A DNA stretch of 64,000 nt from an uncultured Erythrobacter sp. (GCF_947502395.1 NZ_CANMZM010000002.1:372001-436000), one strand, 5' to 3'; numbered from the stretch's first letter, positions 28,796 to 36,816 are shown. Numbers and translations: made by a program. The notes: a model not told the origin generated them from the letters alone.

Positions 28796-29701
28796 TCACG
28801 CTCGCACCAGCGTGCCCGCACCACTCGCGGTGAAGAACTCAAGCAACATTGCATGGGGGACGCGACCATCGAGCACAACCGCAGCCTCACAGCCAGAATT
28901 GACAGCAGTAACGCAAGTCTCAAGCTTGGGCACCATACCACCCTTCACGACACCTTCCTCCTTGAGGCGGGCGATATCAGCGGGATTTAGGTCGGACATA
29001 AGCTCACCATCCGCGTCCATGACGCCCGGAACGTCTGTCAAAAGGAACAAGCGCGCTGCCCCCAGCGCCGCAGCAATGGCCCCTGCCATTGTGTCTGCGT
29101 TGATATTGTAAGTTGCGCCATCGGCTCCACCCGCAATGGGCGCGATGACGGGGATCATCCCTGCTGCAACTGCGGTATCGATCACAGAAGTGTCGACTTG
29201 GGCGGGCTCACCCACAAAACCCAAGTCCACAACGCGCTCTATCAGGCTTTCCGGGTCTTTGGTTGTGCGCGTGACTTTGCGCGCAGAAACAAGGCCGCCA
29301 TCCTTACCTGAGAGGCCCAATGCCTTGCCCCCAGCATTACTAAGCCAGCCAACCAGTTCCTTGTTAATCGCACCGGATAGGACCATCTCTGCAATTTTGG
29401 CAGTCGCCTCATCCGTCACGCGAAGGCCGTCCACAAATGTACTCTCGACCCCAAGGCGTGACAGCATATCGCCAATTTGTGGTCCCCCACCATGAACAAC
29501 CACCGGATTGATCCCGACAGCCTTCAAGAGCACGATATCCTCTGCAAAATCGCGCGCGGCCTGCGGTTCACCCATGGCATGCCCGCCATATTTCACCACA
29601 AAGGTGCGTCCTGCGTAGCGTTGAAAGTACGGAAGTGCCTCAATCAACACTTCAGCCTTGGCAAGAACCGGGGAAGAAGAGTCCTTGTGCAAATTCGCCA
29701 T
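28796..29701 (-). CDS. argB: Acetylglutamate kinase
   Basis: 301 residues. ArgB phosphorylates N-acetylglutamate in arginine synthesis. Motifs are [31 protein letters not shown], and the nucleotide site [12 protein letters not shown] ... [13 protein letters not shown]. The N-terminal ~25-residue extension ([26 protein letters not shown]) is the helix that makes arginine-sensitive hexamers, so feedback inhibition is expected. The ATG at 29701 or 29707 starts it; a longer frame to 29770 is not supported by a ribosome site. Confidence 0.95.
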   Translation of the reverse strand: MANLHKDSSSPVLAKAEVLIEALPYFQRYAGRTFVVKYGGHAMGEPQAARDFAEDIVLLKAVGINPVVVHGGGPQIGDMLSRLGVESTFVDGLRVTDEATAKIAEMVLSGAINKELVGWLSNAGGKALGLSGKDGGLVSARKVTRTTKDPESLIERVVDLGFVGEPAQVDTSVIDTAVAAGMIPVIAPIAGGADGATYNINADTMAGAIAAALGAARLFLLTDVPGVMDADGELMSDLNPADIARLKEEGVVKGGMVPKLETCVTAVNSGCEAAVVLDGRVPHAMLLEFFTASGAGTLVRA

Positions 29702-29931
29702 CGTCATTTCTCGCTGCTTTGCTGCGGCTTGAAGCCTGCTTTCAGGGGCGCTTAGCGGGTAAGATCGCACTAGGAAAGCAATCGATGAAGCGGTGGATTG
29801 AAACGGTCAACGCAAGCACATTGCAAACTTTGCTCTTTTCTTTGTAACCGAATGCTGTTTCCATCCGAATCGACGATAGACACGAGTTTACGTTTCGCAC
29901 AAAGACTCTGCGAATTTGATGGAGGAAGACT

Positions 29932-30273
29932 ATGAATACCGCACGTTTTAAAGGCTCAATCGCTCTGGCTGCAGCCGCTGGCCTTGCCGCTGCTTGCTCA
30001 GGTGGTGCCGAAGCACCTGCTGAAGAAGCCGCTGCAACCACAGAAGCAGAAGCTCTGGCTGATGCCGGTGCTGGCGAAAAAGAGAAGTGCTTTGGCATCT
30101 CGCTGGCGGGCCAGAATGACTGCGCCGCTGGCCCAGGTACAAGCTGTGCTGGTACCTCGACCATCGATTATCAGGGCAATGCGTGGACATATGTCGATGC
30201 CAACTCATGCGAATCGACAGAGCGTCCTGACGGCACTTTTGGATCGCTCGAAGAAACAACCAATGTAGGCTAA
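29932..30273 (+). CDS. Orphan DUF2282/BufA1-type bufferin-like protein with lipobox
   Basis: 113 residues. The C-terminal ~60 carry the DUF2282 (bufferin precursor) core: [19 protein letters not shown], then [17 protein letters not shown], then NSCES, with four spaced cysteines. Bufferins are small copper-binding exported peptides; in characterised loci the cysteines are modified by BufB (DUF692) and BufC, but neither gene lies nearby. The N-terminus has signal-peptide hydrophobicity ending LAAACSGG, a lipobox, followed by an Ala/Glu-rich linker, so a tethered lipoprotein is likely. GGAGGAAG precedes the ATG and a strong terminator follows: it is monocistronic. Confidence 0.82.
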   Translation: MNTARFKGSIALAAAAGLAAACSGGAEAPAEEAAATTEAEALADAGAGEKEKCFGISLAGQNDCAAGPGTSCAGTSTIDYQGNAWTYVDANSCESTERPDGTFGSLEETTNVG

Positions 30274-30294
30274 TCGCCGGCATCTTTTGTTTTC

Positions 30295-30332
30295 AGAAGG
30301 CCGCTCGGTTTATGCCGGGCGGCCTTCTTTTT
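30295..30332 (+). terminator. Rho-independent terminator after the bufferin-like gene
   Basis: AGAAGGCCGCTCGG and CCGGGCGGCCTTCT form a long near-perfect stem with a six-base loop, followed by TTTTT. Confidence 0.9.
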
Positions 30333-30407
30333 GACCGCAGCGGTCATGCGTCCGCGAACATGGCGGGCCCTTTCTTTGAATTCGAACCCTGCTAATCTGA
30401 GCACCCC

Positions 30408-30974
30408 ATGCCCAGACCACCGGTTCGCCCCCGCTTTCGCCGTCCGCCCAGACGCCGCGCCTCAGCGCGCGCCGGGCTTTTCAATTGGTGGCTTATGTGG
30501 CGCGTGCCAGCGCTCGCGCTAGTGGTGATGCTGGTTTGGTGGATTGTGGCGCGGCCCATCGCGCAGGAGCAAGGCTGGGTCGAGGTCAACACCAGCTTTG
30601 CCCACTGCGGAGAGGGCCCTCGCCAATCAGGGTGTGTTATCGACGGCGACACTGTTCTGGTAAGTGACGGCGCTGCTCAGCGCCGCATCCGCTTCACCGG
30701 TTTTGATGCTCCTGAACTCGAAGGCGCGTGTGAAGGCGAGTACTCGCTCGCGCAGAGGGCGAAGGTCAGACTGCACGAATGGCTGGACGACGGCCCGTTT
30801 GAATGGAACGGGGCGGATAACCCTCCGCGCGATCAATATGGCCGCGAATTGCGCGCCGCCCGCCGCACCAAGTCTGATGGCACGCGCGAACTCCTTGCCG
30901 ATGTGATGATTTCAAGCGGGCTCGCCTTTGAGCGTGGCTGGGGTGAGGCACCGCGCGATTGGTGCGAACAATAG
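30408..30974 (+). CDS. Membrane-anchored thermonuclease-like (SNase) protein
   Basis: 188 residues. A basic proline/arginine N-terminus and one transmembrane segment (~35-50) precede an SNase OB-fold (~60-185): VIDGDTVLVSDG, RIRFTGFDAPELEG (calcium and substrate Asp/Arg), YGRELRAARR and LADVMISSGLAF. The family cuts DNA/RNA with calcium. Here it is probably anchored in the inner membrane, facing the periplasm. Two extra cysteines (HCGEGPRQSGC) may form a disulfide. Confidence 0.85.
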   Translation: MPRPPVRPRFRRPPRRRASARAGLFNWWLMWRVPALALVVMLVWWIVARPIAQEQGWVEVNTSFAHCGEGPRQSGCVIDGDTVLVSDGAAQRRIRFTGFDAPELEGACEGEYSLAQRAKVRLHEWLDDGPFEWNGADNPPRDQYGRELRAARRTKSDGTRELLADVMISSGLAFERGWGEAPRDWCEQ

Positions 30975-31057
30975 GCCGTTCCCAACGAAGGGCTTGCTCA
31001 CTAGCACGCAAAGCGTAGACTACGCCTAGAATTCACGGCCATCGAGGGGGATCAGAC

Positions 31058-31438
31058 ATGACCGAACCAGTTAAATCCGACACAGGACGTGAAGTAGGAC
31101 CAAGCAATGGTTTCGACTTCAATCAGCCCACCATCATCTCGCTGTGCTTTCTTGCCAGCTTTATCACCGGCATCACCGGCCTTGTCGGCATCGTCCTTGC
31201 CCATGTTTGGCAGGGAGAAAGTCAGGAGAGCTGGGCGGCTTCGCATTTCACCTATCTTATCCGCACTTTCTGGTTCGGCTTCCTCGGCTTTCTCGTCGCG
31301 GGCGTCCTGTCGTTCGTTTTGATCGGTCTGCTCATCATGCCGCTTATCGCGGTATGGGTGGGTGTGCGCAGCGTTCTGAGCCTGATCAAGGCCCAGCGTA
31401 AGGAACCGATGCCTGACCCGAGCACTCTGCTGTTCTGA
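31058..31438 (+). CDS. DUF4870-like small membrane protein
   Basis: 126 residues with three hydrophobic segments (FLASFITGITGLVGIVLAHVW, FWFGFLGFLVAGVLSFVLIG and the following stretch) and the terminal WVGVRSVLSLIKAQ typical of DUF4870/Tic20-like proteins. The function is unknown. GAGGGGGA lies before ATG 31058. Confidence 0.78.
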   Translation: MTEPVKSDTGREVGPSNGFDFNQPTIISLCFLASFITGITGLVGIVLAHVWQGESQESWAASHFTYLIRTFWFGFLGFLVAGVLSFVLIGLLIMPLIAVWVGVRSVLSLIKAQRKEPMPDPSTLLF

Positions 31439-31474
31439 TCATCGCCAATCGGTGAGAGCGAAAGCTTGCTCGCA

Positions 31475-31488
31475 TTGACCTGGATCAC
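31475..31488. promoter_or_regulatory. Degenerate FNR/FixK-type site at repeat copy C
   Basis: TTGACCTGGATCAC matches 8 of the 10 fixed bases of TTGAT-N4-ATCAA. It precedes repeat copy C by 26 bases, the same distance as the perfect site before copy B. Confidence 0.35.
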
Positions 31489-31513
31489 GGTCACCACAAC
31501 CGCCCAAGAAAAG

Positions 31514-31650
31514 AAATTTTGAGGCACTTGCGACACTGTCCAAAGGCAAAACCTTTGGACAGTTTTTCGGCGGTTAAAGCAGTTGAGCGGTCAGGGAATC
31601 CGCGGACGGCATAGCGGCGCTTTTAGCTTGCTCATTAAGATGTAGGAAAG
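31514..31650 (+). repeat. Dispersed ~140-bp element, copy C
   Basis: Shares AAATTTTGAGGCACTTG, GACACTGTCCAA and GGCAAAA near its start, TTTTAGC in the middle, and TGTAGGAAAG at its end with copy B, over nearly the same length (137 versus 143 bases). It includes a perfect terminator hairpin. Confidence 0.6.
31536..31567 (+). terminator. Rho-independent terminator
   Basis: CTGTCCAAAGG-caaaa-CCTTTGGACAG is a perfect 11-bp stem followed by TTTTT. It can end the DUF4870-like transcript, or a short RNA begun inside repeat copy C. Confidence 0.85.
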
Positions 31651-31672
31651 CGCAGCGTCAGATCAAAAGATC

Positions 31673-32227
31673 CTAGCCCTCCGGCGGGTAGCTGCGCGCA
31701 GCGCCGTGGTCGATGCTAATCGTCTCTTGCATAATGAAGCGCTCGTTCGCACCATCCCAGCGCCAGACATTGATGAAAGCCGCGCCGCCAGTCATCACCC
31801 AGGTTGGCCCGCCCGGATCTCCCTCTCCGTAATGGCCCGCGGGTCTTTGGCGAAGTTCGTGGAATGTGTGCTCCCCTCGGTGCAGCATTCCCCAATCGCC
31901 CAACCGCGTGATTTCATCCGTGCCGGGCACCAGCATGCGGCGGTTGCTATAACCTGCATTGCGGCCGCCTTCCTCGCGCGCCTTGCAATCCTCCGCAATC
32001 ATCGCAGTGAAGTCATCTCCATTGGTCGCTACCAATCCGCCCTGATCGTGCACCATGCGAAAATCGTCTGCGATCCGAGCGCGCACTTCGCCTGCATCAC
32101 ACCCTTCAAACGCGTACCAGAACATCTCCGCATCGCGCGCTGCGACGCGCTCCCTGGCCTCAGCTGGCTCAGGCATGGGAGCGGCTGTGACTGTTTGAGC
32201 AAGAAGCAGTACAATGGCGGTGAACAT
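31673..32227 (-). CDS. Exported NTF2/SnoaL-like (DUF4440-type) hypothetical protein
   Basis: 184 residues with a signal peptide (MFTAIVLLLAQTVTA, cut after ~16). The mature part, with AEMFWYAFEGCDAGEVRARIADDFRMVHDQGG and a C-terminal WVMTGGAAFINVWRWDGANERF, has the look of a nuclear-transport-factor-2-type fold. No catalytic residue can be assigned. AGAGGG lies before ATG 32227. A longer reading to 32284 has no signal peptide at its start. Confidence 0.75.
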   Translation of the reverse strand: MFTAIVLLLAQTVTAAPMPEPAEARERVAARDAEMFWYAFEGCDAGEVRARIADDFRMVHDQGGLVATNGDDFTAMIAEDCKAREEGGRNAGYSNRRMLVPGTDEITRLGDWGMLHRGEHTFHELRQRPAGHYGEGDPGGPTWVMTGGAAFINVWRWDGANERFIMQETISIDHGAARSYPPEG

Positions 32228-32382
32228 AATCGACCCTCTATATGTGTATTGCCGCCTTAATACACACAAGCACCAAGGTCGCAAACGAAAAACAAGAGTT
32301 GGCCGCCCTCAACGAAACAGCACGCGGGATTGCCGATCTGCGGTGCAGGACAGCGCTGCATTTTATCGCTAGTCTCCTCCGC

Positions 32383-33057
32383 ATGACACGCACCCTCGCC
32401 CTTATCACGCTCGCCCCCATTGCCATCCTCACCGCCTGCGGGACGGAGCCCATTGTGCCGCCTGAGCCCGATCCGCAGGATATGTTCTGGGAGGCACTCT
32501 CGAGCCATTGCGGAAAGGCCTATGCTGGCACATTGGTGAGCTCGGACACGGCGGATGTCGATTTCCAAGGCGCTGAGATGGTTATGCATGTTTCCGAGTG
32601 TTCGGATGATCGCATTGCGGTGCCCTTCCATGTGTCGATGGACGGCGAGTGGGATCGCTCACGCACCTGGCTTATCACCCGCACCGCCGTACCGCATATG
32701 AGCGGTCAGGGAGAAACCCCGCTGGGCCTGCGGCTCAAACACGATCACCGGCATGAAGATGGCGAACCCGATGCGGTCACAATGTATGGTGGGGATACGG
32801 CCGATGAGGGGACAGGGCGCGAGCAGACCTTCCCGGTTGATGACTTCAGCGTGGAAATGTTTGAACGCGAAGGGCTCGGGGCGTCAGTCACCAATGTCTG
32901 GACCGTGGAGGTAGACACCGCAGGAAACGAAGGGGCGACATTCGCCTATCAGCTCCAGCGCAGGGTTGAAACCGGCGCGCCTGAGGATCGCTTTTTCCGG
33001 GTCGAGTTTGACCTGAGCGAGGAGGTGAAAGCGCCTCCGCCTGCTTGGGGTTGGTAG
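32383..33057 (+). CDS. Hypothetical lipoprotein
   Basis: 224 residues beginning MTRTLALITLAPIAILTACG, a signal peptide with lipobox LTAC. The mature protein has paired cysteines (SSHCGKAY and SECSDD) and an acidic, His-rich patch (LKHDHRHEDGEPD). No family recognised. The next gene's start lies 17 bases past the stop. Confidence 0.75.
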   Translation: MTRTLALITLAPIAILTACGTEPIVPPEPDPQDMFWEALSSHCGKAYAGTLVSSDTADVDFQGAEMVMHVSECSDDRIAVPFHVSMDGEWDRSRTWLITRTAVPHMSGQGETPLGLRLKHDHRHEDGEPDAVTMYGGDTADEGTGREQTFPVDDFSVEMFEREGLGASVTNVWTVEVDTAGNEGATFAYQLQRRVETGAPEDRFFRVEFDLSEEVKAPPPAWGW

Positions 33058-33074
33058 GAAGGCGAATAGCCGCA

Positions 33075-33629
33075 ATGGCGCAAGTGAGCGAAGTCCCTGT
33101 TCGCGAAGTCCCTGTTCGCGAAGTCCTTGTGCCGAAGGACAGCCTGCTCGCTGGCTTTGGCAATGACAGCGATTATCGCGATTGCTTTATCCGCGACGTT
33201 TCCGGCGGCATGAACCTCGAGCGGTATCTCGAACGCTTCTATTGCAGCCGCGCCTTCTTGCCCGAGCGCCTGATCCTGAAGGCACTGGGCAAGCCAGCCT
33301 CAAGCGCTGATGCCCGCGCGTTGGCGGCAGGCGAGACGGATCGCTTTGGCGTGTGGCAGGTGGTCGAGCGGCGCGAAGCGCGCTCAAGCAGCGAAGCGGT
33401 AGTGCACTCAAGAAGCGAGGCTCTGTTGGAATCCAAGCCCACCGGCACCGCGAGCTGGTTCGCGATCGAGGCCATAGACGTTGGACAATCGTCCTCAAGC
33501 AGCGGAGCGATAGGACAAAAAACACGCCTCTACTTTGGATCATGGGTCGGCTCGATCAACGAGTCCGGCTGGAACGCCCTGCTAAGGCCGCACCTCTGGT
33601 ATTCGCGAGAATTGCTCGCCGCAGTTTGA
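33075..33629 (+). CDS. Hypothetical protein with internal repeats
   Basis: 184 residues from ATG 33075, unrecognised. The N-terminus has three in-frame copies of a 15-base unit (EVPVR, EVPVR, EVLVP; 33088-33132). Further on, three short copies of CTCAAGCAGCGAAGCG-like sequence (33383, 33407, 33494) insert Ser-rich text. Outside the repeats it is an ordinary globular protein (DYRDCFIRDVSGGMNLERYL, WFAIEAIDVG, LYFGSWVGSI, LLRPHLWYSRELLAA). It is probably co-transcribed with the lipoprotein gene upstream. Confidence 0.6.
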   Translation: MAQVSEVPVREVPVREVLVPKDSLLAGFGNDSDYRDCFIRDVSGGMNLERYLERFYCSRAFLPERLILKALGKPASSADARALAAGETDRFGVWQVVERREARSSSEAVVHSRSEALLESKPTGTASWFAIEAIDVGQSSSSSGAIGQKTRLYFGSWVGSINESGWNALLRPHLWYSRELLAAV

Positions 33630-33651
33630 GGGGCGACCTTGCAGGCCAATA

Positions 33652-33906
33652 TCAAACCGCCTCGCGCGCTTTGCTGACGATATCGGTGATTTGGTCGAGC
33701 AGCGAGAGGCGCTGTTTCTTAAGCGTTTCAAACCGCTCATCGCTCGCCGCTTCGGTTTCCGCCTCGATCCGGTGCACCTGCCGGTTCACCTCATGATACT
33801 CCTCCGCAAGGCGCGCAAAATGACCACCACTGCCCTTAAGGTGAGGGATAAGCTCACGGTCGCGCTTGAAGATGGCGGTGAGTGCGTTGGGTGTGTGCTG
33901 TGACAT
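33652..33906 (-). CDS. DUF465/YdcH family protein
   Basis: 84 residues, a short coiled-coil-forming helical protein: LIPHLKGSGGHFARLAEEYHEVNRQVHRIE then LKKQRLSLLDQITDIVSKA. DUF465 proteins are widespread and of unknown role. A perfect FNR-type site lies 60 bases upstream of the start. Confidence 0.88.
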   Translation of the reverse strand: MSQHTPNALTAIFKRDRELIPHLKGSGGHFARLAEEYHEVNRQVHRIEAETEAASDERFETLKKQRLSLLDQITDIVSKAREAV

Positions 33907-33965
33907 TAAGGCTAATCTCCCTTGAGGTTGTGACGAGGGATTATGACCGGTTTGCCGGTAGGAAA

Positions 33966-33979
33966 TTGATCTGGATCAA
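33966..33979. promoter_or_regulatory. FNR/FixK-type site, perfect match
   Basis: TTGATCTGGATCAA has all ten fixed bases of the FNR/ANR/FixK consensus TTGAT-N4-ATCAA. It lies 60 bases upstream of the DUF465 start (minus) and 27 bases upstream of repeat copy B (plus). Either could be the regulated unit; at -41.5 a plus-strand transcript would begin near 34014. Confidence 0.6.
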
Positions 33980-34005
33980 AGCCATGAAAACAAGTGCGAA
34001 AAAGG

Positions 34006-34148
34006 AAATTTTGAGACACTTGAGACAGTGTCCAAGGGCAAAAACTTCTTTTGCGGCAAATTGGCCGTTTGAAAGGGACAAAAGGCAGGAGATAGAGGGG
34101 CGCGTCATGCCATAGAGTTTAGCGTCCGAGGCACGCTGTAGGAAAGGT
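34006..34148 (+). repeat. Dispersed ~140-bp element, copy B
   Basis: The best-preserved copy: AAATTTTGAGACACTTGAGA, CAGTGTCCAAGGGC, AAATTGGCCGTTTGAAAGGG, GTCATGCC, GTTTAGC, CGCTGTAGGAAAGGT. It aligns in order with 5076-4933 (reverse) and 31514-31650. It encodes no convincing protein. Confidence 0.65.
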
Positions 34149-34187
34149 GCAGGGCATGGGTCCAAGTCGGTGGAGTCAGGAGAAGGG

Positions 34188-34493
34188 TCAAAAACTCAAG
34201 AAAAGAAAAATGGCCACGAACACCGCAGCGCACAATTGAAACATCGCAATCATGTGGAGCTGGTTGCTGAATGGCTGTTTACGGGTTTTGTGCCTGAACA
34301 ATGCCCGTCCGGCATAGGCACCCACAATGCCCCCCAAAAACGCTAGATTGAGCAAGGCCGCCTCGGAAATTCGCCGCGACTGATTCTCGGCAAGCATCTT
34401 GTCGATGCCGAAAGCGGCAAAGGCGGCAAAGTTCATGGCAATCAGAGCCACAGCGATATTGGCCGGTTCGAACAGCCATTGGGATGTGTTCAT
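34188..34493 (-). CDS. DUF1294 membrane protein
   Basis: 101 residues with three or four hydrophobic segments and the DUF1294 text FAAFGIDKMLAENQSRRISEAALLNLAFLGG...GAYAGRALFRHKTRK. The role is unknown; in many proteins this domain is fused to a cold-shock domain, here it stands alone. A 57-residue membrane-protein gene ends 13 bases upstream. Confidence 0.88.
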   Translation of the reverse strand: MNTSQWLFEPANIAVALIAMNFAAFAAFGIDKMLAENQSRRISEAALLNLAFLGGIVGAYAGRALFRHKTRKQPFSNQLHMIAMFQLCAAVFVAIFLFLSF

Positions 34494-34506
34494 GACCAAG
34501 CGGCCC

Positions 34507-34680
34507 TCACCAGAAGAAAATCAGGATGAACGCCGCAAGTGGCAGTGTCGCCATTAAAGGCAAGAACCACCCGCTATCGATCAGTCGCTGGCTCTGCGGC
34601 AGTTTCAACCCGCCTTCGGTCCATTCAACCTCGGCAATCTTTCGCGGCCTGCTTGTGTCGAGCTTCTGACAGTCACCCAT
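34507..34680 (-). CDS. Small single-span membrane protein, 57 residues
   Basis: A short frame from ATG 34680 to TGA 34507: a charged N-terminus (MGDCQKLDTSRPRKIAEVEW), a polar middle, and a hydrophobic C-terminal helix (FLPLMATLPLAAFILIFFW). It is on the same strand as the DUF1294 gene 13 bases downstream, and the GAGGG before that gene follows directly after this stop, as in an operon. No clear Shine-Dalgarno precedes it. No homology recognised. Confidence 0.55.
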   Translation of the reverse strand: MGDCQKLDTSRPRKIAEVEWTEGGLKLPQSQRLIDSGWFLPLMATLPLAAFILIFFW

Positions 34681-34799
34681 GCACAAGAGTTAGCCGAGAA
34701 TGCTAAGCGAATGGTGAAGAGCGACGAACCTCTTCTATAAGCGCGCTCGCTAGTCGCAACGGGGTGGGCAAATCCAAACCATTGCGCCAATATCCGCCA

Positions 34800-35156
34800 A
34801 TGCCCAATTGGCACCCCAGAAACACAAGCCGCGCCCGCATCTTACGCTGCGAAGCAACCCCTGCCGAGCGCACCTTGTGGGAGCACCTCTCCTGCAGCCA
34901 ACAAGGCGCAAAGTTCAGCCGCCAGATGCCGGTCGGGCGTTATTATGCCGATTTCCTGTGCCGTGAGCTGAAACTCGTGATCGAACTCGACGGTCACAGC
35001 CACGATGTTGCGCCCGAAAGGGATGCGGTCCGCGAAAAGTGGATATGGACCGAAGGCTACACCGTGCTGCGCTTCACGAACGCCGAGGTGCATGAGAACA
35101 TCGAAGGCGTAGTCACTGCCATCCGCCTGAAAATCGAAGAAATGCGCTCCCAATGA
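34800..35156 (+). CDS. DUF559 family endonuclease-like protein
   Basis: 118 residues of the Vsr/MutH-like nuclease superfamily: ATPAERTLWEHL, GAKFSRQMPVGRYYADFLCRELKLVIELDGHSH (the Asp and the E-x-D metal site), RDAVREKWIWTEGYTVLRF and VHENIEGVV. DUF559 proteins are often chromosomal singletons of unknown use. The start ATG 34800 (MPNWHPRN) is preferred because DUF559 starts near ARILR. Confidence 0.87.
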   Translation: MPNWHPRNTSRARILRCEATPAERTLWEHLSCSQQGAKFSRQMPVGRYYADFLCRELKLVIELDGHSHDVAPERDAVREKWIWTEGYTVLRFTNAEVHENIEGVVTAIRLKIEEMRSQ

Positions 35157-35628
35157 AAACCTTCCCGCTTGCGGGAGGGTCGGAAGACTTGGCAGCTTGC
35201 TGCTTAGTCGCACGGGGTGGGCCGTTCCTGTCGCAGCAGGGTACCCCCCTCACCCCTACCGCCCGCGGGAGGGGCAGCGAAGCTTAGCGAACGCAAGTGA
35301 GCTTAGCTGCAGCGGGGTGGGCACCCGCTACCGTTCGACACTTTCCCAAAGTCTCCGACCAAGCCAAGCCCACCCCTAACCCCTCCCGCTTGCGGGAGGG
35401 GGATTAGAGGGCACCAAACTTCTCACCTCCCGGGTGTTGTGGGGCGGGGTTTGAAATTGGGCTTTTCGCCAGAGGCAGCGATGCCCATGACCTCGCCAAA
35501 CCCCTCAACAGTGGTCGCCTGCCTGACTTTGAGTTCCATTGATGTCCCCCCTTGTGGTGGGAAATGTAGCGTGCGGGGGAGCGGGCGGTCCAGTCTCGAG
35601 TATGGATGGGAGCGAGACGATTAGGGAA
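35157..35628. other. Gene-free region with REP-like palindromes
   Basis: No gene is supported. It contains palindromes at 35161-35179, 35254-35274 and 35380-35401 (GCGGGAGGG type), and the phrase TTAGTCGCACGGGGTGGGC near 35204, echoed near 35303 and at 34752. The end of the accessory ImmA/IrrE gene borders it on the right. Confidence 0.65.
35380..35401. repeat. REP-like palindrome (CCCCTCCCGC-TT-GCGGGAGGGG)
   Basis: A perfect 10-bp inverted repeat identical to 5144-5165 except for the two central bases. Flanking text (CCCACCCCTAACCCC) is also shared. Confidence 0.75.
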
Positions 35629-36810
35629 TCAATCGTTCGCAGCTGATTTAACTGAATCCAAGTTCCTTACCAACTTCAACCGAGGTTTTGGCCTTGTCGC
35701 TAAAGCGAAAGTCCCTTCACTAACACCTGCTAGTGAGCTCAAATCATCAGGCAGCAGGCCGACGTCCCTTAGAAACTTCCGCAGTTCTGCCAGACCATCC
35801 TCAGCGATCATTGCGATCGCCGAAGCGAGATTTACAGGCTCCTCAAAATCTATTTGATTGTCATGCGGTTCGTTACCTCGCCATTTTCGGTAGCTGTAAT
35901 ACTTCCAGAGATTCTTGCTTTCCGTTTGGTCGATCAGGTTTAGTGACCGAAGACGCATAAGCATGGCCGCGATTGAAACCTTCCAAATCGGCTTCAGATT
36001 TGCCAGCGAATCCAATGATGTGTCCCTGACCGAGTGAGCGAAAGAGCTGGACGGCATAAGAAACGCAGCTGCAAACGCCATCGCTTGGTCCTCAATCAAC
36101 TGCCAATCTTCAATCAACTGCCTATCCGAAACATTGCGGTGCAAAATGATATGGCCAAGCTCATGCGCGGCATCGAACCGACGCCGCACTCCGGTTTCCT
36201 TGTCCTTTGCAAGAAGAATAACTGGACGATCGTCGAACCACCTCGAAACGCCATCGAGCTTCTTTGAGACTAAATAGTCATCTGCGACGATAACCCCGGC
36301 GTTCTCGATAACCGTCAGGACATCGTCAATTGGTCCATCTCCAAGGCCCCAATAGTCGCGAACCTGATCGGCAATGCTGTCGATTCTGTCCATCGAGAGA
36401 GTCTTATAGCTATTACTCTCTTCGATTTGGGGAATGTCCACATATGGGAACTCGATATGCTGCGCTGCAGCTTCGTAAATATCGTGCGCAAAAACTAGCT
36501 TAGCCGCCGTTTTGTCTCGAGCACTTTTTAGCTCTGAGCGAAGTGAACGAAAAAAGGATGCGGAACCATCCGAGACTAAGCCCTTGAAAAACCAAGTAGG
36601 GTCCACACGCAGCGATTGAGACAATCGCGCCAAGTCTTCCTCGTCCGGCTTATGAGAATACTCCGCGCTTTCCCACTTCGTAATAATAGCTGGACTGCGG
36701 CCAATTTTCGCCGCCAATTCAACTTTCTTCAACCCCCTCGCACTTCTGGCTATGGAGAGGCGCAACGGATTAAAGCCGCTGCTGGCGACATTGGTCCCAA
36801 TCTCTTGCAT
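35629..36810 (-). CDS. XRE family regulator with ImmA/IrrE metalloprotease domain
   Basis: 393 residues. Residues ~14-70 are a Cro/C1-type helix-turn-helix (LKKVELAAKIGRSPAIITKWE). Residues ~110-290 are an ImmA/IrrE (M78) zinc peptidase with RRRFDAAHELGHIILH, HExxH at 216-220. Such proteins cleave repressors (ImmA on ImmR, IrrE on DdrO) or act as toxin-antitoxin partners. An 18-base tandem duplication (QLIEDW-QLIEDQ) follows the active site. The gene lies six bases after an unknown protein gene and is visibly less GC-rich than its surroundings, which suggests horizontal gain. Confidence 0.9.
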   Translation of the reverse strand: MQEIGTNVASSGFNPLRLSIARSARGLKKVELAAKIGRSPAIITKWESAEYSHKPDEEDLARLSQSLRVDPTWFFKGLVSDGSASFFRSLRSELKSARDKTAAKLVFAHDIYEAAAQHIEFPYVDIPQIEESNSYKTLSMDRIDSIADQVRDYWGLGDGPIDDVLTVIENAGVIVADDYLVSKKLDGVSRWFDDRPVILLAKDKETGVRRRFDAAHELGHIILHRNVSDRQLIEDWQLIEDQAMAFAAAFLMPSSSFAHSVRDTSLDSLANLKPIWKVSIAAMLMRLRSLNLIDQTESKNLWKYYSYRKWRGNEPHDNQIDFEEPVNLASAIAMIAEDGLAELRKFLRDVGLLPDDLSSLAGVSEGTFALATRPKPRLKLVRNLDSVKSAAND

Positions 36811-36816
36811 AGGTCG

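Noticed and set aside
33941..34165. 74-codon minus-strand frame
   Set aside because: It covers repeat copy B and the FNR-type site; the frame is not kept in copies A and C.
35157..35403. CRISPR-like array of palindromes
   Set aside because: Only three unequal palindromes with irregular spacing, no constant repeat-spacer pattern and no cas genes.
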